Shown: positions 54,895 to 63,131 of the stretch, piece after piece
How the letters are laid out: every line of letters starts with the position of its first letter
Position numbering within the stretch: position 1 is the stretch's first letter
From: an uncultured Clostridium sp.
GTDB taxonomy: Bacteria > Bacillota > Clostridia > TANB77 > CAG-508
NCBI GenBank assembly: GCA_946411515.1
Contig: CAMKEH010000002.1
Span: 1 to 64,000, forward strand
DNA: 64,000 bases
Direction of reading: 5' to 3'
Translations under genes and position numbers: made by a program
The notes under the pieces: generated by a model
The model's input: the letters and a program-made list of their open reading frames with translations, nothing else
The model's database searches: none
Told to the model about the DNA's origin: nothing

Positions 54895-56769
54895 ATGAAA
54901 AACTTAAAAGAAAAAAGAGGAATAACTCTAATTGCATTAATAGTTACAATTATAGTTTTACTTATATTAGCAGGAGTAACAATTAGTACATTAACAGGTG
55001 ATAATGGATTATTGACAAAAGCAGGAGAAGCAAAATCGCAATCAGAAATTGCAGAAGAAAAAGATATAATTTCTATATCTGCTATTCAAGCACAAGCAGA
55101 AAATAAGCAAGGAAATTTAGAAGAAAATAATTTTAATCAAGCTTTAAATCAGAATTCAAAAGATGGAAATAAAGCAAGTATAATTGCTTCAGATATTAGT
55201 GGTTTTACGGTAAAATTTGAAAGCAATAGATACTATGAAGTAGATAAAAATGGTAATATAAATTATATTGAGAATGTTACAGGAGAAAAGAAACTTACCA
55301 TTCAATGTATAAATAGTAAAAATGAGGTATTAGGAGAGTATGAGTATACAATAGTAAGCAATAGTTATTCTAAACTACCTCCAAGCGTTAATAAATATGA
55401 AGCATCAGAAGAAATAATACAAGGAGAAATTACAGCAAACAAGACAATACAAGTATTATACTATTTAATTTGTAATGATGATACAACATTAGTATTTACA
55501 GGACTAGATTCAAGTGGAAATATTACAGAAAATGAAAATAGCATAGTAAGTTATATGGTTGGAGATAGAAGTTCTAAAACTTCTAATGCACTAAAAGATC
55601 CAAGCATAAAATCTACTGTAATTATTCCAAATTCTTATAGAAATAAACCAATAACAATAATAGGTTCTAATGCATTTGCATATATGAACTTAAAATATAT
55701 TGTTATTTCAGATAGTGTTAATGTTATAGAAAGTGGTGCGTGTCTAGCTTGTCAATTAAAAACATTGACGATAGGAAGAGGAGTTAATCAAATATTGGGT
55801 ACGGCATTTTATAGCTGTCAAAACCTAGAAAAAATTATATATAATAACGATTCAACAGTTATACAAAGTACAGCATTTTATAATTGCAGTTCATGGAAAG
55901 AAATTGAATTAAATATCGATAATAAAAGTTTTAAAGTTGAAAATAATATTTTATATTCTTATGATTGGAAAACTATTATTAAAGTACCTCAAGGAATAGA
56001 AGGAAATATAGAAATAAAGGATCAAGTTGAAACGATTGGAAAAACAGCATTTTATTCTTGCAATAAAATAAATACAATATCAATGCATAATAATATAGAA
56101 AAGATAGAATCTGCTGCCTTTGCATATTGTAATGTCCAATCAATGAATATAACTGACAGCATAAAAACAATAGAATCAGGTGCATTTACATGGTGTGGAA
56201 TGAGAGAATTGATAATTGGACAAGGAGTAACTCAATTTGCAGGTAATGCATGTTATAGTTGTCATAATTTAGAAAAAGTTATAAATAATAACAATATAAA
56301 TTTTCTTACTACATCAGCATTTTATGATTGTCCTTTATGGACAAAAATAGAAACTAACAATAGTAATTACAAGATAGAAAATAATATATTATATTCTTCT
56401 GACGGAAAAGTATTAGTTAGAGTTCCAGAAGGAATGAAAGATACAGTAGAAATTATTAATACAGTTGAGACAATAGGGGATTTAGCATTTTATGATTGTG
56501 CTCAAATTAAAGAAGTTAGAATAGGAGAAAAAATTAATACTATAGGTTCAAATGCATTTTCTTATTGTTCGCAATTAAAAACTATATATATTGATTCAAA
56601 TAATATTTCAAAAAATATTAATTCAAATAATTCACAAGGCAATTTAGTAAATTCTGCAGATACGATTTATATAAAAAATACTGTAACAGAAATAGGAAAC
56701 TATATAAGAGACAATTATCAAATATTTGAGACCGATAAAGAAGGATATGTTAAATATGTAAAAAAATAA
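54895..56769 (+). CDS. Prepilin-like protein C with BspA-type leucine-rich repeats
   Basis: 624 residues. Leader MKNLKEKRG, then ITLIALIVTIIVLLILAGV and TISTLTGDNGLLTKAGEAK, as in proteins A and B. A stalk region (about 45-185) is followed by LRR_5 (BspA-like) repeats in two blocks, with units such as IGSNAFAYMNLKYIVISDSV, IGKTAFYSCNKINTISM and IGDLAFYDCAQIKEVRI. The two blocks (about 255-375 and 385-510) look like an internal duplication. Surface adhesion or ligand binding is likely. Regulated by a divergent XRE gene with paired operators. Confidence 0.85.
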   Translation: MKNLKEKRGITLIALIVTIIVLLILAGVTISTLTGDNGLLTKAGEAKSQSEIAEEKDIISISAIQAQAENKQGNLEENNFNQALNQNSKDGNKASIIASDISGFTVKFESNRYYEVDKNGNINYIENVTGEKKLTIQCINSKNEVLGEYEYTIVSNSYSKLPPSVNKYEASEEIIQGEITANKTIQVLYYLICNDDTTLVFTGLDSSGNITENENSIVSYMVGDRSSKTSNALKDPSIKSTVIIPNSYRNKPITIIGSNAFAYMNLKYIVISDSVNVIESGACLACQLKTLTIGRGVNQILGTAFYSCQNLEKIIYNNDSTVIQSTAFYNCSSWKEIELNIDNKSFKVENNILYSYDWKTIIKVPQGIEGNIEIKDQVETIGKTAFYSCNKINTISMHNNIEKIESAAFAYCNVQSMNITDSIKTIESGAFTWCGMRELIIGQGVTQFAGNACYSCHNLEKVINNNNINFLTTSAFYDCPLWTKIETNNSNYKIENNILYSSDGKVLVRVPEGMKDTVEIINTVETIGDLAFYDCAQIKEVRIGEKINTIGSNAFSYCSQLKTIYIDSNNISKNINSNNSQGNLVNSADTIYIKNTVTEIGNYIRDNYQIFETDKEGYVKYVKK

Positions 56770-56812
56770 ATTATTATTGAATTGTCTGGTTTTTAAAATT
56801 TTACAAAACCTC

Positions 56813-56871
56813 TTGCCAAATGGATGGAAATATGTTAAAATAGCTATGTTTGAAAAATACATAGCTATTTT
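56813..56871 (+). promoter_or_regulatory. rpsF promoter and leader hairpin
   Basis: TTGCCA (56813-56818), 17 bp, TAAAAT (56836-56841). At the transcription start, AAAATAGCTATG (56837-56848) is fully complementary to CATAGCTATTTT (56860-56871), followed by more T residues. It could be the terminator of the upstream gene or an attenuator for the ribosomal operon. Confidence 0.6.
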
Positions 56872-56926
56872 TTAAATCTCTACTTACAGAAAATGTAGGT
56901 TATAAATCCAAAGGGAGGTGAAAATA

Positions 56927-57208
56927 ATGAACAAATACGAAAGTATTATCATTGTTAGCCCAAATGTAGATGAAGAAGGAATAAAAGCCTTAGAAGAAAA
57001 ATTTACAGGGTTAATAAATGAAAACGGAAAAGTAGAATCAGTAGAAAACATGGGTAAAAAGAAATTAGCTTATGAAATTAAAAAATTTACTGAAGCTACA
57101 TATATGTTATTCAACTTTGAAGCAGAGCCTGCTTCAATTGCAGAACTTGAAAGAGTTTACAGAATTACTGATGATATAATAAAATATATTGTTGTAAGAA
57201 AAGACTAA
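56927..57208 (+). CDS. rpsF: 30S ribosomal protein bS6
   Basis: 93 residues. YESIIIVSPNVDEEGIKAL start, GKKKLAYEIKKFTEATYMLFNFE core and the ITDDIIKYIVVRKD end. In-frame GTG 56918 overlaps the GGGAGG site, so ATG 56927 is chosen. Operon order rpsF-ssb-rpsR is the standard bacterial arrangement. Confidence 0.95.
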   Translation: MNKYESIIIVSPNVDEEGIKALEEKFTGLINENGKVESVENMGKKKLAYEIKKFTEATYMLFNFEAEPASIAELERVYRITDDIIKYIVVRKD

Positions 57209-57273
57209 TAAAATTAGTAAAAAATAATTAAATAAAGAAGAGGCCTTTATTTAGAGTAAGAAAGGTGATAAAA

Positions 57274-57705
57274 ATGAATAAAGTAATATTAATGGGAAGA
57301 TTAACAAGAGACCCAGAAGTAAGATACACACAAACAAACAATACATTAGTTGCTTCTTTTAGCTTAGCAGTTAATAGAAGATTTGTAAGACAAGGTGAAG
57401 AAAGACAAGCAGATTTCATAAACATAGTTGCATGGAGTAAGCTTGGAGAATTTTGTAGTAAATACTTTAAGAAAGGTCAACAAGTAGGTGTTATCGGAAG
57501 AATACAAACAAGAACTTGGGATGATGACCAAGGAACAAAGCACTATGTAACAGAAGTTGTTGCAGAAGAAGCTTATTTTGCAGATAGCAGAAGAGATGGA
57601 GACAGTTCAAGTTCATTTGAAAATACATTTGGAACAACAGAACCAGGAAGTATGGGTTCAGATTTCGAAGTAAATTCAAGTAGTGATGATGACCTACCAT
57701 TCTAA
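57274..57705 (+). CDS. ssb: Single-stranded DNA-binding protein
   Basis: 143 residues. OB-fold start [46 protein letters not shown] Ser/Gly-rich linker leads to the acidic C-terminal tip DDDLPF, which docks partner proteins. GTG 57265 is in frame, but ATG 57274 fits the AAAGGTG site better. Middle gene of rpsF-ssb-rpsR. Confidence 0.95.
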   Translation: MNKVILMGRLTRDPEVRYTQTNNTLVASFSLAVNRRFVRQGEERQADFINIVAWSKLGEFCSKYFKKGQQVGVIGRIQTRTWDDDQGTKHYVTEVVAEEAYFADSRRDGDSSSSFENTFGTTEPGSMGSDFEVNSSSDDDLPF

Positions 57706-57728
57706 TTAAAACAAGGAGGGGAAATATA

Positions 57729-58007
57729 ATGGCAGACAAAAAACAAAATAAGAGAAATAATAAAAACTATGATGAAGATTACAACCCAAGATTTAGAAAA
57801 CAAAGAAAAAAAGTATGCTTATTATGTAGTGATAAAAACTTTGAGTTAGATTATAAAAATCCAGAACAATTAAAGAAATTTATAAATGATAAAGGAAAAA
57901 TCTTACCAAGAAGAACTACAGGTGCATGTGCAAAACATCAAAGAGATATTACAACAGCTGTTAAAAGAGCAAGACACATTGCTATATTACCATATACACA
58001 AAACTAA
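57729..58007 (+). CDS. rpsR: 30S ribosomal protein bS18, zinc-binding form
   Basis: 92 residues, with an N-terminal basic/Asn extension, then [10 protein letters not shown] and [29 protein letters not shown] ending. The cysteines CxxC plus CxxH indicate the zinc-containing (C+) form. Last gene of the operon; a terminator follows. Confidence 0.94.
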   Translation: MADKKQNKRNNKNYDEDYNPRFRKQRKKVCLLCSDKNFELDYKNPEQLKKFINDKGKILPRRTTGACAKHQRDITTAVKRARHIAILPYTQN

Positions 58008-58023
58008 TTAATATATAAGACTA

Positions 58024-58057
58024 AGAAAGCCGTAGAATAAAAACGGTTTTCTTTTTT
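58024..58057 (+). terminator. rpsF operon terminator
   Basis: AGAAAGCCGT paired with ACGGTTTTCTTTTTTT. Confidence 0.8.
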
Positions 58058-58125
58058 TATTTTTCTTTACAATTTATAGTGCATATGATATAATTCATAC
58101 GAAAATAACAAATGAGGTGAAAAAT

Positions 58126-59067
58126 TTGAATCAAATATTAAGCGTGGAAAGTCCAAAGAAAAATAAAAAAAATAGAACGGGAAATGGTACATCAATAGAA
58201 ATAGAAAAAATAGTAAAATTTTTTGCTATTATAATGATAATTTTTGGTATATTCATGGTAGGAACAGGTTCTTATGCAATGTATCAAAATTCAAAATTAT
58301 CTGGAAATTCAGCAAATCCAACAATATATATAGAAGATACAACAGCAACTGAAATTACACTTAAAATAACACATAATAAAGAGCTTTCAAGAGTAACATA
58401 TAGATGGAATAATGAAGATGAAATAGAAATTGATTGCAATGGAAAGAAAAACGTAGAAGAAAAAATACAAATACCAACAGGTAAAAATACATTATATGTA
58501 TATGCCGTTGATGTAAATGGATTAGAAGGAAAAACTCAAAAACAATATACTCTTCAAGGAGATATAGATATAGTAATTAACTCTGATGGTAAAAAAATAA
58601 CAATAAACGCCGAAGGTAAAGAACAACTTTCATATATGACATATAGATGGAATGACGAAGAAGAAACAACAATAGAAATAGGAGATATGAAAACGGAACA
58701 AACAATAAATAGTATACCTGCCGGACAAAATACATTAACAGTTGTTGTAGTTGATATAAATAATAAAACAGAAACTAAAGAACAAGAAGTAAAAGGTGTA
58801 TCAAAGCCAAAAGTAGAAATAACAACAGATGGATCATCAAACTTCATTATAAAAGCATCAGATGAAGAAGGAATAAAAACAGTTGAATTTATTATAAATG
58901 AAACTGACAAAAACGTATTACATTTAGACCAAGTATGGACATCATTGGATGACAGAAAAGAATTTGAATATTCTTATCCATTGCATGATGGAGAAAACAA
59001 ATTAGAAGTAAGAGTGTATAACGAAAGTGATGTAAGCGAAGTATTTAAAGCATTAGTTAGGAAATAA
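58126..59067 (+). CDS. Membrane-anchored protein with Ig-like repeats
   Basis: About 313 residues from TTG 58126, the start that fits the GAGGTG site; GTG 58117 overlaps it. A basic cytoplasmic start precedes one hydrophobic helix (about 32-54). Three beta-sandwich repeats of about 80 residues follow, marked by paired phrases: LSRVTYRWNNEDE and LSYMTYRWNDEEE, and NTLYVYAVDVNG and NTLTVVVVDINN. It resembles bacterial Ig-like stalks with no enzyme motif. Function unknown. Confidence 0.65.
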   Translation: MNQILSVESPKKNKKNRTGNGTSIEIEKIVKFFAIIMIIFGIFMVGTGSYAMYQNSKLSGNSANPTIYIEDTTATEITLKITHNKELSRVTYRWNNEDEIEIDCNGKKNVEEKIQIPTGKNTLYVYAVDVNGLEGKTQKQYTLQGDIDIVINSDGKKITINAEGKEQLSYMTYRWNDEEETTIEIGDMKTEQTINSIPAGQNTLTVVVVDINNKTETKEQEVKGVSKPKVEITTDGSSNFIIKASDEEGIKTVEFIINETDKNVLHLDQVWTSLDDRKEFEYSYPLHDGENKLEVRVYNESDVSEVFKALVRK

Positions 59068-59075
59068 CAAAAAAT

Positions 59076-59108
59076 ACCTCCTACAAAATATGTAGGAGGT
59101 AATTTATT
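59076..59108 (+). terminator. Terminator
   Basis: ACCTCCTACA paired with TGTAGGAGGT; T-rich tail. Confidence 0.75.
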
Positions 59109-59125
59109 TTTAGAAAGAGGAGAAA

Positions 59126-59929
59126 ATGGGACAACAATTATTTGAAATATTAATGTATTTCATAATATATTCGGTTCTAGGCTGGATAATGGAATCAATA
59201 ATAAGATCAGTAATAGAAAGAAAAATAATAAACACAGGTTTTTTAAGAGGCCCAGTTTGCCCTATATATGGAATAGGGGCCATTATAATGTTATTGTTTT
59301 TAGAAAGATTTCAAGATAACATCATAGCATTATTTTTTATATCAATTGTAGTATTAACAGCATGGGAATACTTAGTTGGAGTAGTACTAGAAAAAATGTT
59401 TAATACAAAATATTGGGACTATTCACATCAAAAATTTAACTTTCAAGGAAGAATATGTTTAACAAATTCATTGTTTTGGGGAGTACTTGGAGTAGTATTT
59501 GTAAAATATATTCATCCATTTGTACAAGGCTTAATATCAAAATTAGATATAAATCTCTTATATTATATAATTGCCATTATATCTCTTGTAATGTTAGTAG
59601 ATTTTATAAGTACAGTAATTAAAGTTAAAAATATAAAATTAACTCTAGAAAAAACTGATAAAATAAATAAAGAAATAAAAGAAAAATTAAAAGAACTAAG
59701 AAAGATAAATAAAGACTTAAAAGAAGAAAACGATGAAACAAAATCAAAAACAAAAGAAAATATTCAAAAATTAATAGAACAATTAAAGAAAAAAAGAAAC
59801 AAAACAATACTACGATTATATAAAAATGTATATAGATTAAAAAGGGCATTCCCTGCAATTAATACAAAAGAAATAACAGAAGTATTAAGTAAAAAAATAG
59901 AAATTAGAAAAAAGAAGAAAAATACTTGA
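59126..59929 (+). CDS. Putative ABC-transporter type IV/CmpB-family membrane protein
   Basis: 267 residues. About five hydrophobic helices in the first 175 residues with the family phrases YSVLGWIMESIIRS, FLRGPVCPIYGIGA and YWDYSHQKFNFQGRICL (PF06541-like). A long charged coiled coil and basic tail follow. Usually annotated as a putative ABC transporter permease, though no transport role is proven. AGAGGAG site; the terminator of the previous gene lies just upstream. Confidence 0.8.
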   Translation: MGQQLFEILMYFIIYSVLGWIMESIIRSVIERKIINTGFLRGPVCPIYGIGAIIMLLFLERFQDNIIALFFISIVVLTAWEYLVGVVLEKMFNTKYWDYSHQKFNFQGRICLTNSLFWGVLGVVFVKYIHPFVQGLISKLDINLLYYIIAIISLVMLVDFISTVIKVKNIKLTLEKTDKINKEIKEKLKELRKINKDLKEENDETKSKTKENIQKLIEQLKKKRNKTILRLYKNVYRLKRAFPAINTKEITEVLSKKIEIRKKKKNT

Positions 59930-59990
59930 AAAATATTTTGAAATTTGTATATAATAAATTTGAAAAATAAGCAAAGGAGCAAAATTAAAT

Positions 59991-60914
59991 ATGGTACAAG
60001 AGATATATATAATAGATGATGATGATTCTTCAATTGTAATATTTAGAGAATTATTTAAAAATGATCCAGATTATAAGTTTATAAGTGTAAAAACTGAACA
60101 AATAGATATTGCATTGAAAAATATACCTTCATTAATAGTAATTAATGAAGATGCAATAGATAGAAATGTTGTAGAATTATGTAAGAAAATTAGAAAAGAC
60201 GAAGATAACACAATAACACCTGTTATAGTAGTGTCATCTAAAGATAGTAAAGATCATAGAGTAAAAATATTACAAGAATCTGTAGAATATTACATTAAAA
60301 AACCAGTAGATGAAGAATATTTATATTATACTGTAAAAAATTTAAATAGATTACTATCAAGTAACAGAAGAGTAAGTCCACTAACAGGACTTCCAGGAAA
60401 TGTTCAAATACATGCAGAATTAAAGAAAAGAATAACTAATAAACAACCATTTTCAGTTTTATATTTAGACTTAGATAATTTTAAGGCTTATAATGATGTA
60501 TATGGATTTTTAAAAGGTGATGAAATAATCGAATTTACAGCAGATATGATAACAAAATTAGTTCATAGCAATGAATTAGAAAATACTTTTGTAGGTCATA
60601 TTGGAGGAGATGATTTTGTAGCAATTGTACCAGGAACTAATTGTGAAAAACTTTGTCAAAGTTTAGTTGCATATTTTGATGAACATGTAAAAAAATTTTT
60701 TACAGAGGAAGATTTAGAAAAAGGATATATAGAAGTTGCAAATAGAAGAGGAATAATAGAAAAATTTCCATTAACATCACTATCAATAGGTGTTGTTATG
60801 GCAGATGTAGGAAGATTCCATAATATATTAGAAATTGGAGAAATTGGAGCTCAGGTAAAACATGCTGCTAAATCTGTAATGGGAAGTTGTTATGCAGTAG
60901 ATAAGAGAAATTAA
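59991..60914 (+). CDS. Receiver-GGDEF protein with altered key residues
   Basis: 307 residues. The N-terminal receiver fold starts EIYIIDDDDSS; Lys in YYIKKP is present, but the phosphoacceptor position reads LIVINED, with Asn where Asp is expected. The C-terminal GGDEF domain begins VSPLTGLPGN and has LYLDLDNFKAYND, then GHIGGDDFVAI: the signature is GGDDF. It may make c-di-GMP weakly or act only as a sensor. Regulation by phosphorylation looks unlikely. Monocistronic with an AAAGGAG site. Confidence 0.8.
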   Translation: MVQEIYIIDDDDSSIVIFRELFKNDPDYKFISVKTEQIDIALKNIPSLIVINEDAIDRNVVELCKKIRKDEDNTITPVIVVSSKDSKDHRVKILQESVEYYIKKPVDEEYLYYTVKNLNRLLSSNRRVSPLTGLPGNVQIHAELKKRITNKQPFSVLYLDLDNFKAYNDVYGFLKGDEIIEFTADMITKLVHSNELENTFVGHIGGDDFVAIVPGTNCEKLCQSLVAYFDEHVKKFFTEEDLEKGYIEVANRRGIIEKFPLTSLSIGVVMADVGRFHNILEIGEIGAQVKHAAKSVMGSCYAVDKRN

Positions 60915-60931
60915 TTTAATATAATAAATTG

Positions 60932-60963
60932 AAAGGGAACTCACATAAAATGAGTTCCCTTTT
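60932..60963. terminator. Bidirectional terminator
   Basis: AAAGGGAACTCA paired with TGAGTTCCCTTTT between convergent genes. Confidence 0.85.
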
Positions 60964-60970
60964 GGATGAG

Positions 60971-61252
60971 TCAGTAAAGCAGTCGGTTTACTTCACAGAC
61001 CGCATCTATAAATTCTTTAGCAAGAATATCAAGATAGATTTCGTTCTTGCTGTCAGAGTTTACAGATGTTTTGATCTCTACATAAATAGTAGAAGGATTC
61101 TTGTATACGGAAGAGACTAAGTCCTTCCTATACACCATACCTTGCTGTATGGAGATACCATCTACTATAAATGCAGTGTAGAGCCGATCATGTGCTGCAG
61201 TTACAACTACACCATTTCTGACAGACTGCAGGCTACTAACTAATTTAGCCAT
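60971..61252 (-). CDS. Hypothetical protein (93 aa), atypical codon use
   Basis: Small protein starting AKLVSSLQSVRNGVVVTAAHDRLYTAF and ending KEFIDAVCEVNRLLY; mixed alpha/beta, no family recognised. ATG 61261 overlaps the AAAGGA site, so ATG 61252 is preferred. It uses CGG in frame for Arg in HDRLY, and codons such as CTG, GTC and GCC that native genes avoid. It is isolated on the minus strand with its own terminator; the minus-strand TTGACT near 61309-61314 could be its -35. A probable acquired one-gene unit. Confidence 0.5.
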   Translation of the reverse strand: MAKLVSSLQSVRNGVVVTAAHDRLYTAFIVDGISIQQGMVYRKDLVSSVYKNPSTIYVEIKTSVNSDSKNEIYLDILAKEFIDAVCEVNRLLY

Positions 61253-61389
61253 ATAGTTCATCCTTTCTGCAAAAAATTGCCTTATCTATATTAACATAAA
61301 TTATGTAATAAGTCAAAGACTATATGAAAAAAGTATAAAATAAAAAATAGCCCATATAATTAAATAAAATTATTATATGAGGTGTTTTT

Positions 61390-62130
61390 ATGGTCATTAT
61401 TAATAAAAAAAGAATTGAAATTATTATTTCATGTGTAATAATAGCATTATTTACTTTTTCTATTCAGATAGCAAATGAAAAAAAACAAAGCAATGAAACT
61501 AAAGAAAATAATAATATATTAGAAACAACAGCCAGTCCAGTATCTGGAAAAACTGTAGTACTAGATGCAGGACATGGAGTGCCAGATGAAGGGGCTCAAA
61601 GTTCAAATGGGACAACAGAAGCTGAAACAAATTTAAAAATAGCTTTAAAAGTTCAGAATTTGTTAGAACAAAGTGGATGTAATGTAATACTTACTCGTTC
61701 TGATGAAAATGCTATTTTTGATTTAGATTCAACGACATTAAAACAAAAGAAAATATCAGATATAAGAAATAGAGTAAAAATAGGAAATGAATCTTCAGCT
61801 GACATATTTGTATCTATACATTTAAATAAGATACCACAACAACAATATTATGGTTGGCAATGTTTTTATAAACCCAATAATGAACAAAGCATAAAACTTT
61901 CAAAAAAAATACAAGAAAATTTGAATAAATCAATGCAAAAAGAAAATAAAAGAGTTCCTATGAAACTAGATACAGTATATATAATGAAGCATGTAGAAAT
62001 ACCAATATCAATAGTAGAATGTGGATTTTTATCTAATCCAGAAGAAGAAAAAGATTTATTAGATGACAATTATCAAAATAGATTAGCTTGGGGAATTTAT
62101 AATGGAATTCAAGAATATTTCTATGAATAG
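61390..62130 (+). CDS. cwlD: N-acetylmuramoyl-L-alanine amidase, CwlD-like
   Basis: 246 residues. One N-terminal hydrophobic helix (about 8-26), then an Amidase_3 domain: VVLDAGHGVPDEGA with the first zinc His, Glu in TEAETNLKIA, SVHLNK-type ISIHLNK with the second His, and IVECGFLSNPEEEKDLL with the catalytic Glu. CwlD makes muramic-delta-lactam precursors in spore cortex with PdaA, so this suggests endospore formation. The GAGGTG site lies 6 nt before the start. Confidence 0.85.
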   Translation: MVIINKKRIEIIISCVIIALFTFSIQIANEKKQSNETKENNNILETTASPVSGKTVVLDAGHGVPDEGAQSSNGTTEAETNLKIALKVQNLLEQSGCNVILTRSDENAIFDLDSTTLKQKKISDIRNRVKIGNESSADIFVSIHLNKIPQQQYYGWQCFYKPNNEQSIKLSKKIQENLNKSMQKENKRVPMKLDTVYIMKHVEIPISIVECGFLSNPEEEKDLLDDNYQNRLAWGIYNGIQEYFYE

Positions 62131-62191
62131 TTGCATTTTTTTTAAAGAAGTGGTATAAAATATTTGTAATAATATTCGAAGGAGAAAAATA

Positions 62192-63061
62192 ATGGAAAAA
62201 CAGGAAAGAGATAAATTTAGAGATAGATTATTAGTAACAGATAGAAAATATAATGGAGAAGAATACAATAAAAGATTACAAGAACACGTAACCAGAAGTA
62301 CAATGAAGAATTTTTCAGGTACACCTAAAATTAAAAGACCTAATCAAAATAAAAAAAGAAAAAAATTTATTCCAGTAAAGATTGGAGCACTGATGCTAGC
62401 AACAATTGCAGGAATATCAGGTATAACTTATGGGTTTGCAAAAAGTATAATTCCTGAAGAAAAGAGAACATTAAATGAAGCAATAGCTAGTGGAAAAACC
62501 CTAGAGACTTTAGGAATAAATGAAGACATACAAGGGAAATTAGCTAACTTACAAGAAAAAATGATTAGTAAAAATTTAACAAATGAAGAAATTATTCAAA
62601 TGGCACCACAAATAAATGATTTATGTTTTGATATTTCAACGACTAAGTTATCAAATGTATTAGGAGTAAGACAGGAAAATATTTCATTTGAAGAAAATAA
62701 TGAAGATGGAGTAAATAAACCAAGGATAAAAGTAAATACTGGATATTCAAAAGAAATATACAATGAACAAAACATATTTAATAAAAATACTTTTCCAAAA
62801 GAAATATCAAATGAAATAAAAGACATGAAAACAATTCAAAAAATTATACAAGAAGTACAAAATGGGAATTTTAATAGAGATGATGTGCTAGATAAATATG
62901 CAACAATTTTGCGAGATACAGAAAATTTAGCAGCAGCGGCATTTAAAAAAGAAGGTGGAAATATAGTTGTTGTAGACGAAAGAGATAGTACTAAGAAAGG
63001 TGAACAGAATTTAACAGAAAAACAATCAGATATAGGAGCAACCCGTGATGAGGGAAGATAA
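62192..63061 (+). CDS. Single-pass membrane hypothetical protein
   Basis: 289 residues. A highly basic N-terminal cytoplasmic part (about 1-65, including PNQNKKRKKFIPVK) is followed by one hydrophobic helix (about 67-87), then a charged extracytoplasmic region with helical character. No motif is recognised. It starts with AAGGAG about 7 nt upstream, 62 bp after cwlD, and may share its transcript. Confidence 0.6.
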   Translation: MEKQERDKFRDRLLVTDRKYNGEEYNKRLQEHVTRSTMKNFSGTPKIKRPNQNKKRKKFIPVKIGALMLATIAGISGITYGFAKSIIPEEKRTLNEAIASGKTLETLGINEDIQGKLANLQEKMISKNLTNEEIIQMAPQINDLCFDISTTKLSNVLGVRQENISFEENNEDGVNKPRIKVNTGYSKEIYNEQNIFNKNTFPKEISNEIKDMKTIQKIIQEVQNGNFNRDDVLDKYATILRDTENLAAAAFKKEGGNIVVVDERDSTKKGEQNLTEKQSDIGATRDEGR

Positions 63062-63078
63062 TAAAATGTATAAAATTA

Positions 63079-63124
63079 CCACTCTTTGCAAATAATATGT
63101 GTAAAACATATTTGCAAGGAGTGG
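63079..63124 (+). promoter_or_regulatory. Hairpin masking the ribosome site of the glucan-synthase-like gene
   Basis: CCACTCTTTGCAAATA (63079-63094) and TATTTGCAAGGAGTGG (63109-63124) form a 16-bp stem with one G-U pair. The right arm contains AAGGAG, the ribosome site for TTG 63132, and T7 follows. It may be a terminator of the upstream gene, a translational switch, or both. Confidence 0.6.
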
Positions 63125-63131
63125 AATTTTT

